From assembly GCA_029246385.1 (NCBI GenBank), contig JAQWNG010000039.1, forward strand, positions 62,001-126,000: DNA of 64,000 nucleotides. Reading direction: 5' to 3'. The translations under genes were made by a program, and so were the position numbers. Origin of the DNA: Halioglobus sp. (GTDB lineage: Bacteria > Pseudomonadota > Gammaproteobacteria > Pseudomonadales > Halieaceae). Below, piece after piece: positions 27,116-35,379 of the stretch (positions are counted from its first letter, which is position 1; the number at the start of each line of letters is the position of its first letter). A model generated the notes under the pieces. The model saw nothing but the letters and a program-made list of their open reading frames with translations, was not told the origin of the DNA and did no database searches.

Positions 27116-27484
27116 ATGACAAAATACAATGTGACATGTTCACTCCGAGGTGGCTTTACAGACGCTTGCCCTTTTTGCAAAAGGTCGCAACCGCTCACTT
27201 TTCATCATCTCATTCCCCGGAAGATGCATCGCCGGCGGCGTTATCAACGCCGTTACAGCCGTGAAGTGCTTGGTAGAGGAATTTATATCTGTCGCGATTG
27301 TCATGACGCCATCCATCGCACCTACGGTGAGCAGAAACTGGCAGAAGCGTATGCTTTGCCGGAGTTAATTGGCTCAGATCCTCGGCTCAGGCGTCATTTT
27401 GCCTGGTTATCTCGGCAGCGCCGCGATTTTGGGGTGTTCAAGTCAGGCAGTCCATCGCACGATTTTTTTCGCGCAGGCTATTAG
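27116..27484 (+). CDS. HNH-endonuclease-like protein
   Basis: A 122-residue protein with the zinc and HNH pattern: 'CPFCKRSQPLTFHHLIPRK' (first CxxC and the H-H pair) and 'GIYICRDCHDAIHRTYGEQK' (second CxxC then H). This resembles small stand-alone HNH domain proteins of gammaproteobacteria. Nuclease activity is plausible but unproven; many such small proteins are housekeeping genes of unknown role. ATG 27116 is preferred to GTG 27110. It is convergent with the DUF6524 gene. Confidence 0.75.
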   Translation: MTKYNVTCSLRGGFTDACPFCKRSQPLTFHHLIPRKMHRRRRYQRRYSREVLGRGIYICRDCHDAIHRTYGEQKLAEAYALPELIGSDPRLRRHFAWLSRQRRDFGVFKSGSPSHDFFRAGY

Positions 27485-27548
27485 TGTAAAAGGATTGGTT
27501 ACCACGTAACCGCGAGCGATTTTTGCTGCTGTTCGTGATCAGGCGCAT

Positions 27549-27965
27549 TCAGCGCTCGACATCGTCCACATCAATCTGGCCTGTTAAGCGCCGGCGTAGA
27601 TGTGACCAAGACATACCCACGGCTAGCAGTATTGACAGCAATAACAGCAACAGATACGCAAGGACGCCAGCCGAATTAATATTCAGCCAGCCAATATCGA
27701 CTAGCAACCACACAATCGCAGCGAACAATGCCGCGCCAAGTGACACCCCTAACCAACCCATCGATAAAAAGGTTGCACGTAAATACACAATCCAGGCTAT
27801 CAGCCCCACTAGACCGACGATTGCTAGCACAGGTCCAAACGTTGTGCTTTCCGCCAGCAGCCAGCCAACATAAGAAAAGCCGCTGGGGTTGTAGGTTCCG
27901 AAAACTAATACTGCAGCGAATAGCCAGCGGCCTATGAAACTTCCGGACGTGAAATCTTTTGCCAT
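27549..27965 (-). CDS. DUF6524 family membrane protein
   Basis: A 138-residue protein with four hydrophobic helices ('FGPVLAIVGLVGLIAWIVYL', 'LGVSLGAALFAAIVWLLVDI', 'VLAYLLLLLLSILLAVGMSW') and the N-terminal 'GRWLFAAVLVFGTYNPSGFS' that marks DUF6524 proteins. A C-terminal 'SHLRRRLTGQIDVDDVE' is also typical. An inner-membrane protein of unknown function. Confidence 0.8.
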   Translation of the reverse strand: MAKDFTSGSFIGRWLFAAVLVFGTYNPSGFSYVGWLLAESTTFGPVLAIVGLVGLIAWIVYLRATFLSMGWLGVSLGAALFAAIVWLLVDIGWLNINSAGVLAYLLLLLLSILLAVGMSWSHLRRRLTGQIDVDDVER

Positions 27966-28305
27966 ATTGCCGCCTGCAGACGCGCTAGTAAATAATATGC
28001 CATGACTGCTTACGCCGTGTAATAGATGCCTAACTATAAATGCTTATTACGTTAAAGCAGTGTGCATGCATTGAAGAGGCTAACATACTATGTCTGGTCT
28101 CAGGTCGAAAGAAAAACGTTGCAGTGATATTATTTACGCGTCGTGACATGTCTGTGCGCAATGCGGTCCCTTTAATGTTTGTTTAGTTTATTTCTTGTAA
28201 AAATTGGTAGCGATAAATGGCATAACGCGCAATACTTCCGTGTCTGCTCTGCGACTGGCGCATCGTCTTGGCATGGCGTCTGAGAGCAAAACATTGGAGA
28301 ACTTT
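27966..28305. other. 340-bp intergenic region
   Basis: This stretch is divergent, between the DUF6524 and the SnoaL-like genes. An open frame continues upstream of the SnoaL-like start (to 28204) but lacks a ribosome site and protein character. It is AT-rich around 28,160-28,210, a probable promoter zone. I see nothing else. Confidence 0.4.
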
Positions 28306-28854
28306 ATGAAATTTGCTTCTATTACAACGACAGTTTTACTGCTGAGTGCGGTCACCCCTGCTTTTGCTGGCGATTCAATTAGCGAGGCCGAAGTTCTGGC
28401 AGCCCAGCAAGGCTGGTGTAAGGCGTTGCTGGAAATAAGCGCTACCAACGCGAAAAGTGGCGAGGCAGCGGCTAAAGTACTGGCCGAAAAAGTCATTGAT
28501 TCAGCTTACGCTTACGAGACAGGTCCCGTTCTATTTAATCCAACGCTCTCTTTTTACCCTCAGACTTTTCGCACTGAACGTGAGGGCGCACTCGCTTATT
28601 TCGTTGGCGGCGACCCTGCCTATCCCGATGATCATGGTTTTGCGCTGAATGACTGGGTCAAATGCGAGATTGATAACGCCGCAGTCCTAATAGTTGGCGA
28701 GAGCGCTAGCACGATGGGCAAGGTGCACTTCACCGACAGCGACGGCCATGTCACAACGGTAGACAAGAGCTGGCAGTTCGTAAAAGATGACGCTGGGCAA
28801 TTACGTATTGTTCTGCACCACTCGTCGCTAGAGTTCACAGGCGGTGGTATGTAG
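28306..28854 (+). CDS. secreted SnoaL-like protein (often misnamed phosphoribosyl-AMP cyclohydrolase)
   Basis: A 182-residue exported protein. The signal peptide is 'ITTTVLLLSAVTPAFAGDS'. Mature segments 'AEVLAAQQGWCKALLEIS', 'LFNPTLSFYPQTFRTEREGA' and 'LRIVLHHSSLEF' match a family of periplasmic SnoaL/NTF2-fold proteins that databases often label phosphoribosyl-AMP cyclohydrolase. It lacks HisI catalytic motifs and is secreted, so histidine biosynthesis is very unlikely. ATG 28306 has GGAG upstream. The function is unknown. Confidence 0.75.
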   Translation: MKFASITTTVLLLSAVTPAFAGDSISEAEVLAAQQGWCKALLEISATNAKSGEAAAKVLAEKVIDSAYAYETGPVLFNPTLSFYPQTFRTEREGALAYFVGGDPAYPDDHGFALNDWVKCEIDNAAVLIVGESASTMGKVHFTDSDGHVTTVDKSWQFVKDDAGQLRIVLHHSSLEFTGGGM

Positions 28855-28880
28855 ATTGAGTTTGCGTGAAACCGTCTGAT

Positions 28881-29159
28881 TCAGCGATCCTGATTGCAAC
28901 TTAAGTCTACCAATCGCTGACGCAGGCGTGTCTCTTTGAAGCGGCGCGTCTCCTTACAAGGAACTCTGTCCACGTGGCAGTGCGATTGGTACAAATATCG
29001 GTTGATAATAGCCCGTTTAATGTTTTCCTTCCGCAAAATTAAGGCAGCCTCGTTAGCATCTATAGATTCGATGCGGCAATACCACTGATAGGCTTGGGTT
29101 ATGATTATGAGGGCACGCTGATATCTGTCCCAACGAATATCGCTTTTTGTGGCGACAAC
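28881..29159 (-). other. 92-codon open frame without a start codon, possible gene remnant
   Basis: On the minus strand the frame is open from just after TAG (29160-29162) to TGA (28881-28883). It reads 'WDRYQRALIIITQAYQWYCR', then 'IESIDANEAALILRKENIKR' and 'AIINRYLYQSHC'. It has no ATG or GTG near its 5' end, and no family is recognised. It may be the 3' part of a decayed gene. The rest of the 28,855-29,332 gap shows no gene. Confidence 0.3.
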
Positions 29160-29332
29160 CTAGACAATTGACTAGATGCAAGTCTAAGACGCTGGCATAT
29201 CAGTCGCTTGAACCTTAACGCGGCCTGGCTGCCACTAAACTATCCGGTCATTGGGTGTATTAGTTTGCATCTATTATCAGCGATTCAACGCAGTATCAAG
29301 GTCACGTGGAATAGAGTTCCTAAGCTTTCTTG

Positions 29333-29845
29333 TTAGATAGGCTGTAAAGTAAATGGAATTCCTTGACTGGCTTCCTTGCCACGCCCGATGGCGTTAACCG
29401 CCCGGCAGAGCCTGCCGTTGCGTCCTAGCAGGGTATCGCCGATCTCAATGATACGCTGATTCGGTGTGGCGCACGCCGAGGCTTCTCTGAGTCTGTATGC
29501 AAGTTCAAAGTCATCTTGGTCAGGCCGATTTGCTAATGCAGATATGAGGGCAGCGGCTGGCGATCTCGATATACCAAACCAACAATGAATTAAAAGTGGC
29601 TTTTTCTGATCCCAACTCCGCGCAAACTCAATAATGTTGGATACGTGACTTTCTTCTGGATATACCAACCCTTGCATTTCAACGTTGATATCGTTGATGC
29701 GTACTATGAGGTGTCGATCTTGACGGATGATATCGGGTCTATCGAAATTCTGAATAGGGCCCATAAGGCTGATCATCTCATGCGGCCCATGTATTTTTGC
29801 AGCATCGCCTATATTTTTTAATGGGGAAACAATAATGTAAGTCAC
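29333..29845 (-). CDS. protein-tyrosine-phosphatase-like protein
   Basis: A 170-residue protein with the cysteine phosphatase signature HCWFGISRS (His87, Cys88, Arg94), the C-x5-R loop preceded by 'KKPLLIHC'. An Asp in 'RINDINVE' could be the general acid, though this is unsure. The size is typical of the bacterial 'tyrosine phosphatase family protein' group, whose substrates are unknown. Cytosolic. It stands alone, upstream of and opposite to the B12 operon. Confidence 0.8.
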   Translation of the reverse strand: MTYIIVSPLKNIGDAAKIHGPHEMISLMGPIQNFDRPDIIRQDRHLIVRINDINVEMQGLVYPEESHVSNIIEFARSWDQKKPLLIHCWFGISRSPAAALISALANRPDQDDFELAYRLREASACATPNQRIIEIGDTLLGRNGRLCRAVNAIGRGKEASQGIPFTLQPI

Positions 29846-29929
29846 GGTTTGATCTCTTCGCTTTGTCTTCAGCGTAATAAGTTTACTTGTAAAAAAGCGA
29901 AAAGCGCTGTCGACGATGTCTAATACGTT

Positions 29930-30067
29930 TCAATGCTTAGTTACGCTTTCCGTCGGGTGAGGGCCACCGGTAATATATGCAGCTTCCAGTATGTTATGTG
30001 CAAACTTGGCTTCTATGATCCCGAGCGGCAAATGAGAATTAAGGAGGACGCCGCGAGGAACTTTCAC
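29930..30067 (-). other. short protein-like open frame of uncertain status
   Basis: A GTG at 30067 opens a 45-residue frame reading 'KVPRGVLLNSHLPLGIIEAK' and 'FAHNILEAAYITGGPHPTES'. There is no ribosome site and no recognised family. An overlapping plus-strand frame (29933-30124) is equally weak. It may be a remnant or chance. Confidence 0.2.
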
Positions 30068-30167
30068 GATAGAAAGCTCGTTCAAAGCGACTCAAAAGTA
30101 CTATCGCAGCGCGTGAAATGCTAACTTGACTTACTGGTCCTCTAGACGTAGAGTCCGCGTCACTGTT

Positions 30168-30320
30168 TAAAGGTACTGGTTGCACATAAGTAAAGCGATC
30201 AGTTTAAATGGGAAGTACGGTGCGCTCGCAGTCAATATCGATTCTGCAGCAAGACCGACGCTGCCCCCGCAACGGTAAGTGCGATTATTCGCATAAGCCC
30301 GATACCAGCCTCTATACAGC
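30168..30320 (+). promoter_or_regulatory. cobalamin (AdoCbl) riboswitch upstream of btuB
   Basis: The conserved core GCTGCCCCCGCAACGGTAAG at 30260-30279 and the B12 box AAGCCCGATACCAGCCT at 30295-30311 are both present, preceded by GGGAAGTACGGTGC at 30210-30223. These are the class I cobalamin riboswitch hallmarks. Downstream, GGAGGG (30354-30359) can pair with CCCTCC (30395-30400), a candidate expression platform before the btuB ribosome site near 30430. Adenosylcobalamin binding should lower btuB expression. The exact 5' boundary is approximate. Confidence 0.9.
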
Positions 30321-30439
30321 CCGGAAACCGTATGAGTTTCCACACGATGATGCGGAGGGCGTCGTCGGTAGCAGCCCATCGCTGTCCTACTGTTCCCTCC
30401 CTCAAGCTTTTAACGATTTAAAAAGATTGGGGAACCCAC

Positions 30440-32353
30440 ATGAAGAAGATATTTCTCTACGCAGTTACAGCCGCCATTGCGCTTTCGCCGCAACTGCAGG
30501 CGCAAGAATTAAGCAACGACGATGGTATGGAGTATGTCGTTGTCAGTGGCACGCGCTCAGATCAGCCTAGCGTCAAAGTTCCTGCCAGCATTCAAATTGT
30601 GACAGCGGAGGACATTGAGGAGAGCGGCGCTATAAACCTCTCGCAGGTGCTCAATGCACAGGCTGGCATTCAAATTAACGATAGTATCGGCAACCAAGGT
30701 CGCGGCGCAGGTATTTCGATGCGAGGGTTTGGCGGTAACAGCGCTAACAACGTACTAGTAATGGTTGATGGACGAAAACTTAATAATCCTTCACTAGCCG
30801 GACCTGATTTGTCAAGCGTTGCGCTAAAAGACATTGAGCGTCTAGAAATCCTTCAGGGCAGCGCCGGCACTTTGTATGGCGATCAGGCGACCGGTGGCGT
30901 TATAAATGTCATTACTAAAAGTAGTGGCGCCCTCGCAGGCTATATTGAAGCCGAGGCTGGCACAGAGAGCTATCAGTCCTATCAGGGTGGCATCAGCCAG
31001 CAGCTGGATAGCGGCTTCAACTATCGACTCTCTGCTGAAAAAACAGAAAGTGATAATTATCGTGACAACAACGATTCCGATTATACCAATCTTCTTGCCA
31101 ACGTTGGATTTGAAAACGATCGTTTTAGCGTTTTCTTTGAAGGGCAAAAAATTGACGATAAACTACGCCTTCCTGGTTCGCTGACTGAAACTCAGATCGA
31201 AGATGATAGGAAGCAGACGTTTACTCCAGCTGACTATAGCGATAGGGAGACCTCGATTTTTATAGCCGGTGGTGATGTGAAAATCAATGATGACTGGATC
31301 TTTCTCGCTGAGTACACCTATCGGGATGAAGATGGCAAGGGTTTTAATTTTAGCGATTTCACTAACAACTTAACGGTTCAAACGTTCGAGCCTCGCGCTA
31401 GTGCAGATATTGAGATACCGACCGGAACCATGGTGCTCACTGCCGGAGTTGATTTGGAGCGTTCAGAATACAAAACTAATTACGGGTCGTCGGCAAAATT
31501 TAAGCAAGAGCTTGCCGACGTCTATGCTCAGCTGATAATACCACTTATCGAAGACCTTAAAATGACCATAGGGGCTAGAAACAGCAACTATGAAAGTAAA
31601 GACGAAATTGACAAAGAGGACTACAGCAGTGATTTGAATGTCTTTCAGTTGGGCTTCAATTATCAAATTGGTGACAGTTCTAGAGTATTTCTTCGCAGAG
31701 ATGAAGGTTTTCGTTGGCCAAATGCTGATGAAAATGGGTTTGTTCTTGAAAGTGTGGATTTCTTAGAACCACAGAAAAGCATTTCTTGGGAAATGGGTTA
31801 CGAGACACGTATCAACACCCTATTTTTGTCAGCGCTAGTCTACGAGTTAGAGGTCGAGGATGAGTTACTATACGACCCTATCTTATTTGCGAACATCAAT
31901 CTTGACGACTCTCGTCGCCGCGGTTTGGTGCTTAACGGCGCGTGGGATATCACTGATAGTTTCGCCGTGAAGATGAATTATAGCTACGTCGACGCAGAAA
32001 TCACCTCAGGCACGTTTCAAGGCAATGAAGTCCCTTTTGTGGCCAAAAATATGGCTAACTTTGCGTTAACCTATACCCTCAATGATAACTGGTTATTCTT
32101 CGCTGATGCCGAATATACTGGAGACATGTATTCTATTGGAAATGACGCCAATAGCGGCGATAAGATAGATGACTACACGATCTTTAATGCCAATGTGAGA
32201 TTTGATTACAATGACTTTTATGCGCACCTCAGAGCTAGTAATCTAACTGGTGAAGAGTACAACGGGGCAGTCTTTTTATCTTTTGACGGGAGTAACGCTT
32301 ATTACCCGGCCCCGGAGGATACCTATCAACTGACTGTGGGTTATAATTTCTAA
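30440..32353 (+). CDS. btuB: TonB-dependent vitamin B12 outer-membrane receptor BtuB
   Basis: A 637-residue outer-membrane receptor. The signal peptide ends near 'LSPQLQAQE'. The plug domain contains 'PASIQIVTAEDIEESGAINL', 'ISMRGFGGNSANNVLVMVDG' and 'GTLYGDQATGGVINVITK', and the beta-barrel ends with 'YQLTVGYNF', with the terminal Phe needed for assembly. The substrate assignment to cobalamin comes from the riboswitch upstream and the cobalamin genes downstream. It takes corrinoids across the outer membrane using TonB energy. An intrinsic terminator follows 15 bp after the stop, separating it partly from cobO. Length is normal for the family. Confidence 0.9.
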   Translation: MKKIFLYAVTAAIALSPQLQAQELSNDDGMEYVVVSGTRSDQPSVKVPASIQIVTAEDIEESGAINLSQVLNAQAGIQINDSIGNQGRGAGISMRGFGGNSANNVLVMVDGRKLNNPSLAGPDLSSVALKDIERLEILQGSAGTLYGDQATGGVINVITKSSGALAGYIEAEAGTESYQSYQGGISQQLDSGFNYRLSAEKTESDNYRDNNDSDYTNLLANVGFENDRFSVFFEGQKIDDKLRLPGSLTETQIEDDRKQTFTPADYSDRETSIFIAGGDVKINDDWIFLAEYTYRDEDGKGFNFSDFTNNLTVQTFEPRASADIEIPTGTMVLTAGVDLERSEYKTNYGSSAKFKQELADVYAQLIIPLIEDLKMTIGARNSNYESKDEIDKEDYSSDLNVFQLGFNYQIGDSSRVFLRRDEGFRWPNADENGFVLESVDFLEPQKSISWEMGYETRINTLFLSALVYELEVEDELLYDPILFANINLDDSRRRGLVLNGAWDITDSFAVKMNYSYVDAEITSGTFQGNEVPFVAKNMANFALTYTLNDNWLFFADAEYTGDMYSIGNDANSGDKIDDYTIFNANVRFDYNDFYAHLRASNLTGEEYNGAVFLSFDGSNAYYPAPEDTYQLTVGYNF

Positions 32354-32368
32354 GAATAAATCCGCTCG

Positions 32369-32394
32369 GGTGCCCCTTTTCAGGGCACCTTTTT
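32369..32394 (+). terminator. rho-independent terminator between btuB and cobO
   Basis: GGTGCCC (32369-32375) pairs with GGGCACC (32383-32389) around a seven-base loop, followed by a run of five T (32390-32394). It lies 15 bp after btuB and 11 bp before the cobO ATG, so it should reduce read-through from btuB into the salvage genes. Confidence 0.85.
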
Positions 32395-32405
32395 GAGAGA
32401 TAAAT

Positions 32406-33014
32406 ATGGCTGACGATAAAAAATCTCAGAAACACAAAACTGCGATGGAAAAGCAAAAGGTTAGCGTTGACAGCAGCATCGAGGCTGCGAGCCTCGAGCG
32501 CGGCGTATCGATTTTATTAACAGGCAATGGTAAAGGTAAATCGAGTTCTGCTTTCGGTATGGTAATTCGCAGCCTCGGCTACGGTTACAAAGTCGGTATT
32601 ATTCAGTTCATCAAAGGCGAGCAGCTTTCTGGCGAAGAAATTTTTATTCGAGAGCAACATCCAGATGTAGATTTTTATCAGATGGGTACTGGTTTTACTT
32701 GGGATACGCAAGATCGCAGCGGCGATATTGCCGCGGCTGAGAAAACTTGGGTGGAAGCTTCTCGTATGCTACAGGACGAAACGCTTCATCTCGTCGTGTT
32801 AGATGAGCTCACCTATATGCTGGCTTATGACTACCTCGATGAAGCGATGATTATCAATGCGATTAAGAATCGTCCCGCTGAACAAAGTGTTGTGGTCACG
32901 GGGCGCGGTGGCGGCTCAGCGATACGAGATGTGTGTGATACCGTTTCTGAATTGCAAGATAAGAAGCATGCCTTTACCTCCGGAATTAAAGCACGCAAAG
33001 GCGTGGACTATTAA
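32406..33014 (+). CDS. cobO: cob(I)yrinic acid a,c-diamide adenosyltransferase
   Basis: A 202-residue CobO/BtuR-type corrinoid adenosyltransferase. The P-loop is 'LLTGNGKGKSSSAFG' (Gly40-Ser46), with 'VGIIQFIKGE' and 'LHLVVLDELTYML' (Walker B) following, and 'VVVTGRGG' near the end. It transfers the 5'-deoxyadenosyl group from ATP to cob(I)alamin or cobinamide in the cytosol. It is the first of a close-packed salvage operon, 6 bp before cobU. The N-terminal ~30 residues are charged and low in complexity. Confidence 0.93.
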   Translation: MADDKKSQKHKTAMEKQKVSVDSSIEAASLERGVSILLTGNGKGKSSSAFGMVIRSLGYGYKVGIIQFIKGEQLSGEEIFIREQHPDVDFYQMGTGFTWDTQDRSGDIAAAEKTWVEASRMLQDETLHLVVLDELTYMLAYDYLDEAMIINAIKNRPAEQSVVVTGRGGGSAIRDVCDTVSELQDKKHAFTSGIKARKGVDY

Positions 33015-33020
33015 ATAGTC

Positions 33021-33563
33021 ATGGCCATCACCTTTATTGTAGGTGGCGCGCGATCTGGGAAAAGCCAGTTCGCGGAGCGCAGAGCTCTAATGCTCGCCAA
33101 GCGGCAGCCACGGCCGGTCTATTATATTGCCACCGCAACGGCCGGCGATACAGAGATGCAACAGCGCATTGATCACCACCAACAACGCCGCCCTGATGAC
33201 TGGGTACTGTCGGAGGAGCCCATTTACCTAGCACGGGCCATTACCGATACTGCCTACAATGCTATTGTGTTGGTGGATTGTTTAACTTTGTGGCTCAACA
33301 ATCTACTACTGCAGTTCGACCAAGAACTATTGCTTGCAGAAAAGGAAAAGTTACTCACCAGCCTCAATCAGATCAGTTGTGACGGACTAAAAGAGATTAT
33401 TTTAGTCAGCAATGAAACTGGCCTAGGTATCGTACCTGTTGGAGAATTAAGTCGGCGATTTATCGATGAGTCTGGCTGGCTGCATCAAACAATTGCGCAG
33501 CAAGCCGATAACGTTATCTTTACGGTTGCAGGGCTCCCCCAGGTCCTTAAAGGGAACAGCTAA
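33021..33563 (+). CDS. cobU: bifunctional adenosylcobinamide kinase / adenosylcobinamide-phosphate guanylyltransferase
   Basis: A 180-residue protein. The P-loop 'FIVGGARSGKSQFAE' is at the N-terminus, then 'VLVDCLTLWLNNLL' and 'LVSNETGLGIVP', all diagnostic of CobU/CobP. It phosphorylates adenosylcobinamide and then adds GMP to give adenosylcobinamide-GDP. It begins 6 bp after cobO and its stop overlaps the cobT ATG region by one base, consistent with translational coupling. Confidence 0.93.
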   Translation: MAITFIVGGARSGKSQFAERRALMLAKRQPRPVYYIATATAGDTEMQQRIDHHQQRRPDDWVLSEEPIYLARAITDTAYNAIVLVDCLTLWLNNLLLQFDQELLLAEKEKLLTSLNQISCDGLKEIILVSNETGLGIVPVGELSRRFIDESGWLHQTIAQQADNVIFTVAGLPQVLKGNS

Positions 33564-34603
33564 TGGACAAGTTTTCCACTATTTTTCCTGTAAACCGCGC
33601 TCTTTTACCGCAGATTAAGGCGACTATTGATAATAAGTCAATGCCGTTAGGCGCACTGGGACAGTTAGAAGATATTGCCACTATACTGGCGTTGGTGCAG
33701 CAGTCATTGCAGCCCGCAATCGATGCACCTCACATTCTCGTGTTTGCGGCCGATCACGGTATTGCCCAGAACGGTGTCAGCGCTTATCCGCAGTCTGTTA
33801 CATGGCAGATGGTGATGAATTTTCTTGCGGGCGGCGCTGCCATCAATGTGTTTGCCAACCAGCACGGTACCACGTTGAAAGTAATTGATGTTGGCGTCAA
33901 TCACTCTTTTGAGGCGCACCCACAATTAGAAAACGCCAAAGTTGCGATGGGAACGCATAATTTTAGTGATGAAGCAGCGATGAGTGTCGAGCAATTGCAC
34001 GAGGCCTTCCAAATTGGCAGGGAGCAGGTCGATAAAGCTATTGCTGCTGGGTGCAACACTATTGGGTTTGGCGAGATGGGTATTGCCAATACGTCATCCG
34101 CCGCGCTGATCATGAGTTACTGCTTAGATCTTCCGATTGCGGACTGCACTGGCCGCGGTACTGGCATCACTGGCCAGCAGCTGCAGAAAAAAATCGCGAT
34201 TTTGAAGAAGGTAAAAAAGGAAAGGGGGCCATTGCAAACCAGCGATGATATTCTTCAGAATGTGGGTGGCTTGGAAATCGCTGCAATGGCATCTGCTATG
34301 CGGTATGCCGCCAGCCGCCAACTAACAATATTAATTGACGGCTTTATCTGTACCGCTGCTTATTTAAGCGTCTATCGAGAACACCCTCATATTGCCGATT
34401 ATGCAATTTTCTGTCACCAATCTGAGGAACAAGGGCACCAGAAATTGTTGTCAGCTATCGGGGCCAGCCCGTTGCTTGCTATGAATTTGAGGCTAGGTGA
34501 GGGAACAGGGTGTGCATTAGCAGTACCTATGCTTCATGCGGCGGTGAATTTTTTTAATAATATGGCCAGCTTCGATAGTGCTAATGTCGATCGCGCATCG
34601 TGA
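33563..34603 (+). CDS. cobT: nicotinate-nucleotide--dimethylbenzimidazole phosphoribosyltransferase
   Basis: A 346-residue CobT. Conserved stretches are 'MPLGALGQLEDIA', 'VFAADHGIAQNGVSAYPQSV', 'GEMGIANTSSAALI', 'GRGTG' and 'LRLGEGTGCALAVPMLHAA', the last carrying the catalytic glutamate. It makes alpha-ribazole phosphate from dimethylbenzimidazole and nicotinate mononucleotide, activating the lower ligand. It is embedded in the cobU-cobT-cobS run. No bluB is nearby, so dimethylbenzimidazole may be made elsewhere or scavenged. Confidence 0.94.
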   Translation: MDKFSTIFPVNRALLPQIKATIDNKSMPLGALGQLEDIATILALVQQSLQPAIDAPHILVFAADHGIAQNGVSAYPQSVTWQMVMNFLAGGAAINVFANQHGTTLKVIDVGVNHSFEAHPQLENAKVAMGTHNFSDEAAMSVEQLHEAFQIGREQVDKAIAAGCNTIGFGEMGIANTSSAALIMSYCLDLPIADCTGRGTGITGQQLQKKIAILKKVKKERGPLQTSDDILQNVGGLEIAAMASAMRYAASRQLTILIDGFICTAAYLSVYREHPHIADYAIFCHQSEEQGHQKLLSAIGASPLLAMNLRLGEGTGCALAVPMLHAAVNFFNNMASFDSANVDRAS

Positions 34604-35379
34604 CGAATCAAGAATTCAAACACGGATTAGAAAACGAATGGCAGAAGCTACTTATCGCGATTCAATTCTATAGTCGCATTCCTATCCGTTTGAATTGTGC
34701 ACCCGAAGAAAAGCAATTGGATAGCGCCTCACGTTATGCTCCAGTAGTCGGTGCATTAGTAGCTGGCATAAGCGCAGCGTTTTATTACTTGAGCGAGCCT
34801 TATTTAGGGGCCACGAGCGCGGCTATTTTAGCCGTCGGGGTTGGAGTTCTCGTTACGGGCGCTTTTCATGAAGATGGTCTCGCTGATAGTGCCGATGGTT
34901 TTGGTGGTGGCTGGGACAGAAGCCAAGTCCTAGACATTATGAAAGATAGTCGCATAGGTACTTATGGTAGCTGCGCGTTAACCCTATCTCTGTTACTGAA
35001 GGTCGGGTTATTATCGGCTCTGAGCGGCGCTTCGGTGCTTATAGCGTTACTGTCTGTTCATATGCTCAGTCGCGCGATTGCGGTCACTCTGATTTATACC
35101 ATGGACTATGTGCAGCTTGATCAGAAGACTAAGGTGAAACCCGTTGCTAAATATCTATCCAGCCGTGATATGCGCATTGCATTAGCACTGGGTTTAATGC
35201 CTTTGTTGTTATTGCCTGGCGCTGCTGTCATTGCTAGCTTAAGTGTTGTGATTCTGGTCCGGCAATCCTGCCAGTATTATTTCAATAAGCGTTTGGCGGG
35301 TTACACTGGTGATTGCCTCGGCGCCTGCCAGCAATGTTGTGAGTTAGCCATTCTTATTGCACTCGTTGCGTCCATATGA
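34600..35379 (+). CDS. cobS: adenosylcobinamide-GDP ribazoletransferase (cobalamin synthase)
   Basis: A 259-residue integral membrane CobS. The signature 'FHEDGLADSADGFGGGWDR' is present, with 'ILDIMKDSRIGTYG'-like sequence (here 'VLDIMKDSRIGTYGSCAL') next, and several membrane helices. It joins adenosylcobinamide-GDP to alpha-ribazole (phosphate). The GTG start at 34600 overlaps the cobT stop, indicating coupling. A cobC phosphatase is not adjacent. Confidence 0.93.
   Translation: MTNQEFKHGLENEWQKLLIAIQFYSRIPIRLNCAPEEKQLDSASRYAPVVGALVAGISAAFYYLSEPYLGATSAAILAVGVGVLVTGAFHEDGLADSADGFGGGWDRSQVLDIMKDSRIGTYGSCALTLSLLLKVGLLSALSGASVLIALLSVHMLSRAIAVTLIYTMDYVQLDQKTKVKPVAKYLSSRDMRIALALGLMPLLLLPGAAVIASLSVVILVRQSCQYYFNKRLAGYTGDCLGACQQCCELAILIALVASI

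Noticed and set aside
28306-28854. Reading the SnoaL-like gene as histidine biosynthesis hisI
   Set aside because: The protein is exported and lacks the metal-binding motifs of phosphoribosyl-AMP cyclohydrolase.
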